Shown: positions 43,405 through 52,936, counted from the stretch's first letter. The stretch: DNA of 64,000 nt from an uncultured Lachnospiraceae bacterium (GCA_910578555.1 CAJTPS010000011.1:75282-139281); one strand, 5' to 3'. Numbers and translations: made by a program. The notes: generated by a model from the sequence alone, not told the origin.

Positions 43405-43559
43405 AATTGTGAAGGAAATCACTAAGCTCGAAAAAACCTCACAAAGTGATTTCGCGCTCTGCGGGCAGAGCTTCTTCACACTGAAGAATGCAAAAAGCAT
43501 GTATTCTTCAACGATTGTTTGTGCCGCCGCAGGCAGCATTCTTCCCATGCTATGAGATT
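43405..43559. other. Convergent gap with four perfect hairpins
   Basis: GAAATCACT/AGTGATTTC (43415-43423, 43445-43453); GCTCTGC-gg-GCAGAGC (43456-43471); TGAAGAAT/ATTCTTCA (43482-43489, 43503-43510); GAAGAATGC/GCATTCTTC (43483-43491, 43536-43544). The last two share one arm, so they exclude each other. On the minus strand TCAC-ttt-GTGA is followed by T6 (near 43433), a weak terminator for the next gene. No coding sequence seen. Confidence 0.5.
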
Positions 43560-44597
43560 TTACTTCGTTTCCTGTAATGCCGCCTGCATACCGGCATCGA
43601 AAGTGGTTACGTTGACGGGACCGAAGGTGCTCGTCTTGTAGACCGGCACAGGCTCGTCGAAGGTGTTAAAATATACATATTCCGAAGTAATATTGATGTT
43701 CTGATATATACCCTCCCGCACGAGTTCCGGCGCGCCGCCGCCGATGGAGATTCTCTTTAATGCCGGTTCCGTTTTGGAGTTCGTCTGATAATAGATGTAT
43801 TGGCCGTAGACATTGAACAGGTCGATTCTTTCGTTGGTCAGCACTTCCACGACGCCCGCATTCATCGAATAGCGGCATAATCTGTAATTATTCCCGACGT
43901 CCATGAAATATACATAGCCGTCCTGATAGACCGGATTCCAGAGGTTGCCCTGCCATACGACCGAGGAAGTGTCGTTTGCGGTGTTCAGAGCATAGAGATA
44001 ATGATCCTCATCCGTGCCGTTATAATAGATGGCGCCGTTCACATAGGAGGCGGGATTCATGATCGTATCAGGATTGACGGTCACTTTGTCTTTCTTGTCG
44101 ATCTTGATCTTTTCTAATGATATGGAACTCTTAGGGTCTAATTTTGAATAATAGAGATAATTACCGCACAGCTGCATAGTGACGACATGGCAGCGGTCCA
44201 TGCCGGTGGCGCCTTTACCGTTCAGCTTACTGCGGTAGATCCCGTAAGCGCCGCGAACGGAACCGAGATCGGAGCCGCCGCCCTGATTCTCCACGGCGTA
44301 ATAGAGGTATTTGCCGCCAGCGCATATATGGGAAGAGGAGCCGCCGCGCAGCTTCTTAATATCACTCTCGTCCGGATTCATGGAATAGAGTGAATAATTA
44401 TCATAGGCGTTGGCAAAATAGACCCGCCCGTCATGCTCGCAGAAATAGCCGTTATTGTTCAGATTGCCCGCAGTGTTGCCGACGGTGGATTCGTCGTTTG
44501 GCGGGATATATCCGGCAATGAGAACGGCGGCAATCAGTATAATAAATATGACACCTGTTATGGAAAGTGCAAGGGTATTTTTCTGTTTGTTGGTCAT
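43560..44597 (-). CDS. Membrane-anchored DUF5050 beta-propeller-like protein
   Basis: A 345-residue protein with one N-terminal membrane segment (about 9-30, GVIFIILIAAVLIAG) and an outside domain. That domain is built of about six repeats, each with a [GN]xYxYY or VYF core (GRVYFANAYDNYSLY, GKYLYYAVENQGG, GNYLYYSKLD, GAIYYNGTDEDHYLY, GYVYFMDVGNNYRLC, QYIYYQTNS), as in the DUF5050 propeller family. No catalytic residues are obvious. Such proteins are common in Clostridia and are thought to be extracellular. GGAGGAAGCC before the ATG fixes the start. Confidence 0.85.
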   Translation of the reverse strand: MTNKQKNTLALSITGVIFIILIAAVLIAGYIPPNDESTVGNTAGNLNNNGYFCEHDGRVYFANAYDNYSLYSMNPDESDIKKLRGGSSSHICAGGKYLYYAVENQGGGSDLGSVRGAYGIYRSKLNGKGATGMDRCHVVTMQLCGNYLYYSKLDPKSSISLEKIKIDKKDKVTVNPDTIMNPASYVNGAIYYNGTDEDHYLYALNTANDTSSVVWQGNLWNPVYQDGYVYFMDVGNNYRLCRYSMNAGVVEVLTNERIDLFNVYGQYIYYQTNSKTEPALKRISIGGGAPELVREGIYQNINITSEYVYFNTFDEPVPVYKTSTFGPVNVTTFDAGMQAALQETK

Positions 44598-44632
44598 GGC
44601 TTCCTCCGTTTACAAATTATATTAACAGATTT

Positions 44633-44680
44633 ATTATAGTCTGAAACCGTCTTGCTATCAAGTGGGATTTGGGGTAAGAT
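44633..44680. promoter_or_regulatory. Overlapping divergent promoters for DUF5050 and pheA
   Basis: Plus strand: TTGCTA (44652-44657), 17 bases, TAAGAT (44675-44680). Minus strand: TTGATA (44656-44661 complement), 17 bases, TATAAT (44633-44638 complement). The two -35 boxes overlap in the near-palindrome CTTGCTATCAAG, so the promoters should compete or share a regulator. Confidence 0.7.
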
Positions 44681-44773
44681 GAAATCAATAAAAGGCTACG
44701 TTTGCATATTTTATACCTGTTAGGGCCGGATACCGGTGCAGGTGTGAACAGGGGCACGGAAAGGACAAAAGGA

Positions 44774-45901
44774 ATGGATTTGGCACAACTACGGGAACAA
44801 CTGGATCAGATCGACGAGAGGATCGTGGAGCTCTATGAGGAGCGTATGGAGATCTGCTCGCAGGTCGCGGACTATAAGATAGAGACGGGGAAGAAGGTAC
44901 TGGATAAGGCCAGAGAGGAGGAAAAGCTGCGCAAGGTGCGCTCGCTTGCACACAGTGAGTTCAATGCCTGCGGTGTGCAGGAGTTGTTTGAACAGATCAT
45001 GGCCATGAGCCGCAAGCTGCAGTATAACAGGCTGTCGCAGCAGGGCGCTTACGGCAAGCTTCCTTTTATTGCGGTGGACAGACTCGAGGCCGGACAGGCG
45101 AGAGTGGTCTTTCAGGGAGCGGAGGGAGCCTATTCCCAGCTGGCGATGGAGCGGTATTTCGGAGATGGGATCAACAGTTTTCATGTGGACAGTTTCCGGG
45201 ATGCCATGTGTGCGATCGAGGAGGGCAGCGCGGATTACGCGGTGCTTCCGATCGAGAACTCCACGGCGGGGATCGTCAACGAGATCTATGACCTTCTGGC
45301 GGAGTTTGAGAACTACATCGTGGGGGAACAGATCATTAAGATAGAACATTGTCTGCTGGGACTGCCGGGAACGGATCTGACGCAGATTTGTACGGTTTTA
45401 TCCCATCCGCAGTCTCTGATGCAGAGCGCACGCTATCTGAGCGTGCATGACGGATGGAAACAGATCAGTATGCAGAATAATGCTTTTGCGGCGCGCAAGG
45501 TCAGTGAGGACGGGGATCACAGTCAGGCGGCGATCGCCGGTGAGCAGGCGGCGAAGATCTATGGACTGGATATTCTGGAGCGGGGCGTCAATCAGTCGGA
45601 CACCAATTCCACGCGGTTTATTATCGTCACAAACCAGAAGATTTTCTTAAAGGATGCGAAGAAAGTGAGCCTGTGTCTGGAAGTGCCGCATGAGAGCGGT
45701 TCCCTGTATCATATCCTGTCACATTTTATCTATAATAATCTGAACATGACTAAGATCGAGAGCCGTCCGATCGAGGGGAGAAACTGGGAATACCGTTTCT
45801 TTATAGATTTCGAGGGAAATCTGGCGGACGGCGCGGTAAAGAACGCGCTGCGCGGTCTGCGGGAAGAGGCCAGGAACATGAGGATTCTGGGTAATTACTA
45901 A
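44774..45901 (+). CDS. pheA: Bifunctional chorismate mutase/prephenate dehydratase (P-protein)
   Basis: The enzyme makes phenylpyruvate for phenylalanine. It has 375 residues: the AroQ-type mutase (1-88; LREQLDQIDERIVELYEERM), then the dehydratase (about 111-285; VVFQGAEGAYSQLA, LPIENSTAGIVNEIYDLL, NQSDTNSTRFIIV) and an ACT domain (about 295-375; ESRPIEGRNWEYRFFIDFEG). AAAAGGA fixes the ATG at 44774. All segments are intact, so feedback by Phe is likely. Confidence 0.95.
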   Translation: MDLAQLREQLDQIDERIVELYEERMEICSQVADYKIETGKKVLDKAREEEKLRKVRSLAHSEFNACGVQELFEQIMAMSRKLQYNRLSQQGAYGKLPFIAVDRLEAGQARVVFQGAEGAYSQLAMERYFGDGINSFHVDSFRDAMCAIEEGSADYAVLPIENSTAGIVNEIYDLLAEFENYIVGEQIIKIEHCLLGLPGTDLTQICTVLSHPQSLMQSARYLSVHDGWKQISMQNNAFAARKVSEDGDHSQAAIAGEQAAKIYGLDILERGVNQSDTNSTRFIIVTNQKIFLKDAKKVSLCLEVPHESGSLYHILSHFIYNNLNMTKIESRPIEGRNWEYRFFIDFEGNLADGAVKNALRGLREEARNMRILGNY

Positions 45902-45921
45902 AAGAAATAGGAGGGGATGAG

Positions 45922-47205
45922 ATGAGAGAAGAAGAACTGATTATCTATAAGGAACCGGTGGAGGGCACTATTCTGAGCGATATGGTCTGGCTGATGGACC
46001 GCTATCGTTCCGGAGACGGCAGGAGCCGTCCGCTTTTCTACGACTGTATGCACAGGCTGCTGGAACTGGCGGCGCAGCACGGATTTTCCGGTAATCTGTG
46101 GCACTGCTATCTGACGAATCTGCTGGTCAATAATGAGAACAGTTACAGTATGGCGTGTGAGATGCGCGGGGAAGTCGAGGGCAGCATCAACCAGCTGGTA
46201 CTGCATGATATCGCGATCTATAAAGATTTCTTTGATTTTGATTTCACGGAGATGATGGACGTGCTGAAGGCTCCGGAGTTTAGCGTGATCGTCGATTATG
46301 AGAGTCCGATCCGCGACAGCAGGATATACAGCACGAAGATCAGGGACAGGATCGGCCGGCTGGCCGAGCAGCTTGCGGCGTGCGACAGCGCGCTGGAGAT
46401 GAAAGCCGTACTGACACAGTTCTATCTGGAATATGGTGTCGGCAAGTTTGGTTTACATAAAGCGTTCCGTGTGGTACATACACAAGACGGTGCGAGAATC
46501 GAGCCGATCCGCAATATCTCTCATGTGCAGCTGGATGATCTGATCGGTTACGAGATTCCCAAGAAGAAGCTTACCGACAATACGGATGCTTTTGTGGCGG
46601 GCAGAAAAGCGAACAACTGTCTGCTCTTCGGGGATGCGGGGACGGGCAAGTCCACCAGCGTCAAGGCGATCGCCAATGAATATTATGACAAGGGACTGCG
46701 TATTATTGAGCTTTACAGACACCAGTTTCAGGACTTGAATGACGTGATTGCGCAGGTCAAAAACCGGAACTACAAGTTCATCATCTATATGGACGACTTG
46801 AGTTTTGAAGAGTTTGAGACGGAGTACAAATACCTGAAAGCAGTGATCGAGGGCGGACTCGAGAAGAAACCGAACAACGTCCTGATCTACGCCACATCCA
46901 ACAGAAGGCACCTTATCCGGGAGAATTATGAGGATAAGGAGGGCAGACGGGAGGATATGCATGCCAGCGATACCGTACAGGAGAAGCTGTCTTTAGTGTA
47001 CCGGTTCGGTGTGACGATCTTCTTCTGCGGACCGGATAAAAAGCAGTACGAGGAGATTGTTAAAGGGCTGGCGGCCAGATACGGCATCACCATGGAGGAG
47101 GAGACGCTGCTTGCGGAGGCCGGGAAGTGGGAACTGTCCCACGGCGGATTGTCCGGCAGGACGGCGCAGCAGTTTATCGATTATCTGCGCGGGACAGAGA
47201 CGTGA
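45922..47205 (+). CDS. DUF815 AAA-type ATPase
   Basis: A 427-residue ATPase of the DUF815 family. The C-terminal half has Walker A GDAGTGKST (about 237), Walker B with IIYMDDLSFE (Asp-Asp) and the sensor region YATSNRRHLI. The N-terminal half has no known domain and is helical. It is distantly related to DnaA/IstB loaders. Its role is not established. It lies 20 bases after pheA, in one transcript. Confidence 0.9.
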   Translation: MREEELIIYKEPVEGTILSDMVWLMDRYRSGDGRSRPLFYDCMHRLLELAAQHGFSGNLWHCYLTNLLVNNENSYSMACEMRGEVEGSINQLVLHDIAIYKDFFDFDFTEMMDVLKAPEFSVIVDYESPIRDSRIYSTKIRDRIGRLAEQLAACDSALEMKAVLTQFYLEYGVGKFGLHKAFRVVHTQDGARIEPIRNISHVQLDDLIGYEIPKKKLTDNTDAFVAGRKANNCLLFGDAGTGKSTSVKAIANEYYDKGLRIIELYRHQFQDLNDVIAQVKNRNYKFIIYMDDLSFEEFETEYKYLKAVIEGGLEKKPNNVLIYATSNRRHLIRENYEDKEGRREDMHASDTVQEKLSLVYRFGVTIFFCGPDKKQYEEIVKGLAARYGITMEEETLLAEAGKWELSHGGLSGRTAQQFIDYLRGTET

Positions 47206-47299
47206 AGCGGATATAAAACGGTATGCAGGACGCCGGAAACGCCGCCTGCGTGCTCCGGATAAATATAGTATAATGATGAGCAAGATAGGGGAATGGGAA

Positions 47300-48829
47300 A
47301 TGAAGACATTTGCTGCGATCGACGTCGGTTCTTATGAACTGGGGATGAAGATATTCGAGATCTCTTCCAAGAACGGGATCAGAGAGATCGACCATATCAG
47401 GCATCGGATCGATCTGGGATCGGATACTTTTGCCACCGGAAAGATCAGTAATGAGCGTGTAGACGAGTTGTGCAGGGTTCTGCGCGAGTACGGCGAAATC
47501 ATGAAAGGCTATCAGGTGGACGATTACAAAGCGTACGGCACAAGTGCGGTCCGGGAGACGGAGAACACGATGATCGTCCTGGATCAGATCAAGCAGCGGA
47601 CAGGAATCGCGATAGAAGTCTTAAGCAATTCGGAGCAGCGTTTTCTGGATTACAAGTCCATCGCGTCCGGCGGGGACGCTTTTAACAAAATTATAGAAAA
47701 GGGGACAGCCATCGTCGATATCGGCGGCGGCAGCATACAGATATCGCTTTTTGATAAAGATACGCTGGTGACGACCCAGAATATGCGGCTGGGGGTGCTC
47801 AGGCTGCAGGATCAGCTCGGACGGCTGAATATCAGACCGGAACAGAGCGAGAGTATGCTGGACGAGCTCGTCAGTTCCCAGCTTTCCGTATTCAAGAAGC
47901 TGTACCTTAAGGACAGGGTGATTGAGAATATCATCGTGGTAGACGATTATATATCTGCGGTCGTAGGCAGGAACGTGGCCGGGCTGGAGCATACGAGCGT
48001 GGAATCTGCGGCGATGGATAAGTTTCTGGAGCGTATCCGTGTCAAGTCGGTGCAGGATGTGGCGCATATTCTCGGTATGCCGGAGGAGAATGTGCCGCTG
48101 CTCTTTATATCGGGCGTGCTGCTCAACCGGATTGCCAAGGTGATGGACGCGAAGCTGATCTGGGCGCCGGGCGTGAGTCTGTGTGACGGTATTGCATACG
48201 AATACGGGGAGAAGAATAAACTGATCAGAGAACGGCATGATTTCGAGCAGGATATTATAGCCTGCGCCCGCAATATCAGCAAGCGCTATATGGGCAGCAG
48301 ACGCAGGAGCGAGACGCTGGAACAGATCGCTCTCACGATATATGACAGCATGAAGAAAGTACACGGACTGGGTAAAAGAGAGAGGCTTCTTCTGCGGATT
48401 GCCACACTGCTGCATGACTGCGGCAAGTATATCAGTCTGGTAAATCTGGGAGAATGCTCCTATAACATTATCATGTCCACGGAGATCATCGGGCTGTCCC
48501 ATGTGGAGCGGGAGATCGTGGCGAATGTGGTCAAGTACAATCATATTGATTTTGAATATTATGAAGCGATGGGCAGGGACAGTTCGCTTGACAGAAGGGA
48601 CTATCTGACGATTGCCAAACTGACGGCGATCCTTAAGATCGCGAACGGACTCGACAGGAGTCACAAGCAGAAATTTAAAAATGTCAGGACCACGCTCAAG
48701 GACGAGCAGCTGATTATCACGGTGGATGCATCCCTGGACATTACGCTGGAGAAGGGGCTGTTCTCGAAGCGGGCGGATTTTTTTGAGGAAGTGTACAGCG
48801 TACGGCCGGTGATCAGACAGAAGAGTTGA
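47300..48829 (+). CDS. ppx: Ppx/GppA phosphatase with HD domain
   Basis: The protein likely hydrolyses polyphosphate or guanosine pentaphosphate. It has 509 residues: an ASKHA fold (DVGSYELGMKIFEIS near 5; GTSAVRETEN; VDIGGGSIQ near 139) and an HD domain (LLHDCGKYISL, about 370). In the first motif the typical Asn-Ser is replaced by Tyr-Glu (DVGSYELG), but the Asp and Gly remain. AGGGGAATGGGAA precedes the ATG at 47300. It stands 39 bases before ppk, an antagonistic pair. Confidence 0.9.
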   Translation: MKTFAAIDVGSYELGMKIFEISSKNGIREIDHIRHRIDLGSDTFATGKISNERVDELCRVLREYGEIMKGYQVDDYKAYGTSAVRETENTMIVLDQIKQRTGIAIEVLSNSEQRFLDYKSIASGGDAFNKIIEKGTAIVDIGGGSIQISLFDKDTLVTTQNMRLGVLRLQDQLGRLNIRPEQSESMLDELVSSQLSVFKKLYLKDRVIENIIVVDDYISAVVGRNVAGLEHTSVESAAMDKFLERIRVKSVQDVAHILGMPEENVPLLFISGVLLNRIAKVMDAKLIWAPGVSLCDGIAYEYGEKNKLIRERHDFEQDIIACARNISKRYMGSRRRSETLEQIALTIYDSMKKVHGLGKRERLLLRIATLLHDCGKYISLVNLGECSYNIIMSTEIIGLSHVEREIVANVVKYNHIDFEYYEAMGRDSSLDRRDYLTIAKLTAILKIANGLDRSHKQKFKNVRTTLKDEQLIITVDASLDITLEKGLFSKRADFFEEVYSVRPVIRQKS

Positions 48830-48868
48830 AGGCATTTCGTAAAATAATTTCATAATATAACGGGGAAA

Positions 48869-51010
48869 ATGGTTATGGTAGAGAAGAGAGACGAGACGGA
48901 CTTTTCAAATGTAGAGTATTATACGAACAGAGAACTGAGCTGGCTGCTCTTTGACAGGAGGGTTCTGGGCGAAGCCAGAGATAAAGCAAACCCGCTTTTC
49001 GAGCGGCTGAAATTCTTAAGTATCACGGCATCCAACCTGGACGAATTTTTTATGGTGCGGGTGGCATCCTTAAAGGATATGGTCAGCGCCGGGTATAAGA
49101 AAAAGGATATTGCGGGCATGACCGCCTCGGAACAGCTTGCGAAGGTGAATGAGGAGACGCATGCGCTTGTGGAACAGCAGTATGCCGTATACAACCGTTC
49201 GCTCCTGCCGCATCTTCTGGAAAACGGGCTGCATATTATCAGACATCACGAGGATCTGGGCAAAGAGGAAGCGGCCTATGTGGACCGGTATTTTGCGGAT
49301 AACATCTATCCGGTTCTGACGCCGATGGCGGTGGATTCCTCCCGACCTTTTCCGCTGATTCGCAATAAATCCCTGAATCTGGGGGCGCTGGTGAAGAAGA
49401 AGAACGGCGGGGGAGAACTGGAATTTGCCACCGTACAGGTACCGAGCGTCCTGTCCCGCCTTGTGACGATTCCGGCGGAGGAGGGGACGAAGATCATTCT
49501 GCTGGAGGAAGTGATCGAACGCAATATGCACAAGCTGTTCCTCAACTATGATATCGTCTGCAGCTACCCTTTCCGCATCATGAGAAATGCGGATCTGCCG
49601 ATTGAGGAGGACGAAGCGGAGGATCTGCTGCAGGAGATCGAGAAACAGCTTAAGAAGAGGCAATGGGGGCAGGTCATCCGTCTGGAGGTGGAGGAAGGGA
49701 TCGACGACAGACTGCTGAAGCTGATCAGGGATGAACTGGCGATTGAGCAGGGGGATATCTATTCCATCAGCGGACCGCTGGATCTGACTTTCCTTATGAA
49801 AATGTACGGGCTGGATGGCTTTGACCATCTGAAGGAGCACGGGTACCTGAAACCGCAGCCGGTACCGGAACTGGCGGAGGAGACGGATGTGTTCGCGAAG
49901 ATCAGGGAGGGAGACATTCTGATGCACCATCCCTATCAGACGTTTGAGCCGGTTGTGAATTTTATCAGGCAGGCGGCAAAAGATCCCGACGTGCTGGCTA
50001 TCAAGCAGACCCTTTATCGCGTCAGCGGCAATTCGCCTATCGTGGCTGCGCTGGAACAGGCGGCGGACAACGGCAAGCAGGTGTCTGTGCTGGTGGAGTT
50101 AAAAGCGCGTTTCGACGAGGAGAATAACATCGTCTGGGCAAAGAAGCTGGAGAAAGCGGGCTGTCATGTTATCTATGGTCTGGTGGGACTCAAGACCCAC
50201 AGTAAGATCACGCTGGTAGTCAGACGGGAAGAAAACGGGATAAGAAGATACGTCCATCTTGGAACGGGAAACTATAACGACTCTACGGCGAAGCTCTATA
50301 CAGACATCGGGCTGTTCACCTGCTCGGAAGCGATCGGTGAGGACGCAACGGCCGTGTTTAACATGCTGTCCGGCTACTCGGAGCCGCGCAACTGGAATAA
50401 ACTGTCGCTGGCGCCGCTCTGGCTGAAGGACCGTTTCCTGCATCTGATCGACAGGGAAAAAGCTTATGCCGGACAGGGCAGAACGGCGCACATTATCGCC
50501 AAGATGAATTCCCTGTGCGATAAGGATATTATCGAGGCGCTCTACACCGCAAGCGCTGCGGGCGTGAAGATCGATCTGATCATCCGCGGGATCTGCTGCC
50601 TGAAAGCAGGGATTCCCGGCGTGAGTGAGAACATTACGGTGCGCTCTATCGTGGGTAATTATCTGGAGCACGCGAGGATCTTTTATTTTGAGAACGACGG
50701 CAAGCCGGAGTATTACTGTGCCAGTGCGGACTGGATGCCAAGGAATCTGGAGCGCCGGGTGGAGATCCTGTTTCCGGTGGAGAAACCGCAGCTGCAGGAG
50801 AAACTGCACCATATTCTGGACTGCCAGATGCGGGATACGGTAAAAGCTTCGATCCTGCAGCCCGACGGCAGCTATAAGAAGACGGGAAAGCGCGGCAGAG
50901 AGGAATATAATGCGCAGTTACACTTCTGTCTGGAGGCCAGAGAGGCTGCAAGGGCAGAGAAGAATACGGGCAATAAGCGCATCTTTATTCCCGAAATGCA
51001 CCATGAATAA
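48869..51010 (+). CDS. ppk: Polyphosphate kinase 1
   Basis: The enzyme makes polyphosphate from ATP, reversibly. It has 713 residues with the N-domain (NRELSWLLFDRRVLGEA, FFMVRVASLKD), the middle domain and the two catalytic C domains. The phosphoacceptor region GLKTHSK has His-444, followed by YVHLGTGNYN and the second HKD-like motif region (IIRGICCLKAGI). The length is normal. With ppx it forms a polyphosphate turnover unit. Confidence 0.96.
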   Translation: MVMVEKRDETDFSNVEYYTNRELSWLLFDRRVLGEARDKANPLFERLKFLSITASNLDEFFMVRVASLKDMVSAGYKKKDIAGMTASEQLAKVNEETHALVEQQYAVYNRSLLPHLLENGLHIIRHHEDLGKEEAAYVDRYFADNIYPVLTPMAVDSSRPFPLIRNKSLNLGALVKKKNGGGELEFATVQVPSVLSRLVTIPAEEGTKIILLEEVIERNMHKLFLNYDIVCSYPFRIMRNADLPIEEDEAEDLLQEIEKQLKKRQWGQVIRLEVEEGIDDRLLKLIRDELAIEQGDIYSISGPLDLTFLMKMYGLDGFDHLKEHGYLKPQPVPELAEETDVFAKIREGDILMHHPYQTFEPVVNFIRQAAKDPDVLAIKQTLYRVSGNSPIVAALEQAADNGKQVSVLVELKARFDEENNIVWAKKLEKAGCHVIYGLVGLKTHSKITLVVRREENGIRRYVHLGTGNYNDSTAKLYTDIGLFTCSEAIGEDATAVFNMLSGYSEPRNWNKLSLAPLWLKDRFLHLIDREKAYAGQGRTAHIIAKMNSLCDKDIIEALYTASAAGVKIDLIIRGICCLKAGIPGVSENITVRSIVGNYLEHARIFYFENDGKPEYYCASADWMPRNLERRVEILFPVEKPQLQEKLHHILDCQMRDTVKASILQPDGSYKKTGKRGREEYNAQLHFCLEAREAARAEKNTGNKRIFIPEMHHE

Positions 51011-51047
51011 TAGGAAGAGATTTTGCAGCATAGAAATGAGGGAAATG

Positions 51048-51635
51048 ATGAAAATATATCTGGCTTCGGCATCGCCGAGAAGGAAAGAACTGCTCAGGCA
51101 GGTGGGGATATCTTTTAAGACAATGCCGAGTATGGTAGAAGAGAAAATTACGAAGACAGAGCCGCATGAAGTGGTGGAAGAACTGTCTTACCAGAAGGCA
51201 GTGGATGTCTGCGGCAGGCTGGCAGCTGAAGGCAGGGAGGACTTCGTGGTGATCGGCGCAGACACGGTGGTATCCTGCTGGGGCGAGATTCTGGGAAAAC
51301 CGAAAGACCGGGAAGACGCGGTCAGAATGTTACAGAAGCTGCAGGGCGGCAGCCATCAGGTTTATACGGGCGTGACACTGGCGTGGAAATATAAGGATAT
51401 GTCCCCCATGTATGCGACATTCAGCGAGTGTACGGACGTGACCATGTACACAATGACAGAGGAGGATATCGGGCGGTACGCGGACAGCGGAGAGCCGATG
51501 GACAAGGCGGGGGCATATGCGATCCAGGGACTGTGCGCCGCCTATATCCAGGGAATCTGCGGCGACTATAACAATGTGGTCGGACTGCCTGTTGGAAGAG
51601 TGTGTCAGGAACTGAAGAAGCGCGGATTGATTTGA
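51048..51635 (+). CDS. maf: Maf-family nucleoside triphosphate pyrophosphatase
   Basis: The enzyme likely removes non-canonical NTPs (dTTP/UTP-type Maf/YhdE). It has 195 residues with LASASPRRKELLRQ at the start, IGADTVVSCWGEILGKPKD (catalytic Asp) and QGLCAAYIQGICGDYNNVVGLP. Among close ATGs, 51048 has AGGGA at five bases, so it is preferred. Its start is 37 bases after ppk. Confidence 0.94.
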   Translation: MKIYLASASPRRKELLRQVGISFKTMPSMVEEKITKTEPHEVVEELSYQKAVDVCGRLAAEGREDFVVIGADTVVSCWGEILGKPKDREDAVRMLQKLQGGSHQVYTGVTLAWKYKDMSPMYATFSECTDVTMYTMTEEDIGRYADSGEPMDKAGAYAIQGLCAAYIQGICGDYNNVVGLPVGRVCQELKKRGLI

Positions 51636-51646
51636 TAGGAAGTTTG

Positions 51647-51703
51647 AGTTATGTAAACTAGCGTGATGGAAAATGTGCGCGGCAAAAGAAGTTATGTAAA
51701 CTA
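51647..51703. repeat. Direct repeat pair before small acidic gene
   Basis: AGTTATGTAAACTA occurs at 51647-51660 and again at 51690-51703, 43 bases apart (four helical turns). It may be a pair of regulator sites for the next gene, or a small duplication. Confidence 0.5.
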
Positions 51704-51758
51704 AATTGCCGGAGCGTACAGATAAAAGGATATAAAAAATAAAGAAGGAGAGAGACCT

Positions 51759-52016
51759 ATGTTTGACGAGAAAGTATTGCAGTGTTTTCTGGATCATCAG
51801 TCACAGCTCTATCCGGAGCCGGTGGCGGAAACGCTGGAGGGCGCAGAGAGTTTTCTGGAAGAGTGTATGGCGGTAGTCGTGAATTCTGTCGGGGAAGTGT
51901 GGGAGTTCTTCGAGGAGGAAGGCGTGGATATGGAAGGCGCCGACGAAGAAGGAATCCTGGAAGCCGATGAAGTGTTTGATGTCGGCGACGGAAGATACCT
52001 GATCGTGGAAGGCTAG
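51759..52016 (+). CDS. Small acidic protein of unknown function
   Basis: An 85-residue, highly acidic product (many Glu/Asp, few basic residues) with MFDEKVLQCFLDHQSQLYPEPVAETLEGAE at its front. No domain, membrane segment or signal peptide is seen. AAGGAGAG precedes the ATG at the right distance, so it is probably translated. Coding-like composition and position downstream of maf support it as real, but I cannot assign a role. Confidence 0.65.
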   Translation: MFDEKVLQCFLDHQSQLYPEPVAETLEGAESFLEECMAVVVNSVGEVWEFFEEEGVDMEGADEEGILEADEVFDVGDGRYLIVEG

Positions 52017-52034
52017 GAAAATACGGATGAAAGC

Positions 52035-52068
52035 GTTTCCCGCATCGGATCTGTACCGTGCGGGAGAC
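52035..52068. terminator. Possible bidirectional terminator between convergent genes
   Basis: GTTTCCCGCA (52035-52044) pairs with TGCGGGAGAC (52059-52068) through ten bp with one G-U. T-runs are weak on both strands. Confidence 0.4.
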
Positions 52069-52070
52069 GG

Positions 52071-52877
52071 TCAGCGCAGCAGTCTGCGCATCATATCCGC
52101 CAGCCCGTCTTTGTCATTATCGAGATCCGTCACGACATCGGCGGACGCTTTGACATGATCAGAGGCGTTAGCCATGGCGATGCCACAGCCGGCGGCCTGC
52201 AGCATGGAGATATCGTTGTCGGCGTCGCCGGCGGCATAGGCATCCGAGAGCGGCACGCCGAAGTGATCGCACACGAAACGGACGGCATTCCCTTTACCGG
52301 CGGTGTGTTCAAAGAGTTCCAGATAGATCTCACTGGAATAGATGGTCTGGATTCTGTTCTGTGCCCATTCAGTGATGCCCAGACGAAAAGCTTCCAGTCT
52401 GTTAAAGTCGTCAAGGCTGATGGCCAGCATCTTGTAAGGCGCCTGCGTCAGCGCATCCGTCAGCTTCGGAGAGACGATCAGCGGCAGATGGATCTTTCTG
52501 CGATAGAACTTTATCTCATCATCATCTGCAGGGGAGACGACGGCGTCTTCCCTGTAAGTCTGTATATGTATATGGTACTTTGCGGCCTGTTCCTGGAGAT
52601 AAGACACATAGGACAGAGGAAGGCGCTTCTCCATGATCGTCGTCCGGCTGTCGCAGTCATACACCTGTGTGCCGTTGCTGCAAATCAGAAGAATGCCGTC
52701 CTGCGTGAGGCCGGCATTTTCTTTGACTTCCAGAACACTGTCTCTGGGACGCCCGGAGGACAGGATCAGCTTATTGCCGGCGGCAAGAAATTCGTCCAGA
52801 AACGCCTTGGTTTCCGGGGATACATAACTATTGTTATTCAAAAGTGTGCCGTCTAAATCGGTAAACAGAAGTTTCAT
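52071..52877 (-). CDS. Cof-type HAD-superfamily phosphatase
   Basis: A cytoplasmic sugar- or nucleotide-phosphate phosphatase with 268 residues. The HAD motif I is LLFTDLDGTLL, motif II ILSSGRP, and the C-terminal motif IV is AAGDADNDISMLQAAGCGIAMANA, with an inserted type-IIB cap between. The substrate is unknown. It is convergent with the small acidic gene and lies on the same strand as the PHP and ABC-F genes. Confidence 0.9.
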   Translation of the reverse strand: MKLLFTDLDGTLLNNNSYVSPETKAFLDEFLAAGNKLILSSGRPRDSVLEVKENAGLTQDGILLICSNGTQVYDCDSRTTIMEKRLPLSYVSYLQEQAAKYHIHIQTYREDAVVSPADDDEIKFYRRKIHLPLIVSPKLTDALTQAPYKMLAISLDDFNRLEAFRLGITEWAQNRIQTIYSSEIYLELFEHTAGKGNAVRFVCDHFGVPLSDAYAAGDADNDISMLQAAGCGIAMANASDHVKASADVVTDLDNDKDGLADMMRRLLR

Positions 52878-52936
52878 GGTGTGTCTGTATATCCTTTCTA
52901 CCGTTTATTCGAGTTCGTAAAACAAATCTTCTACAG

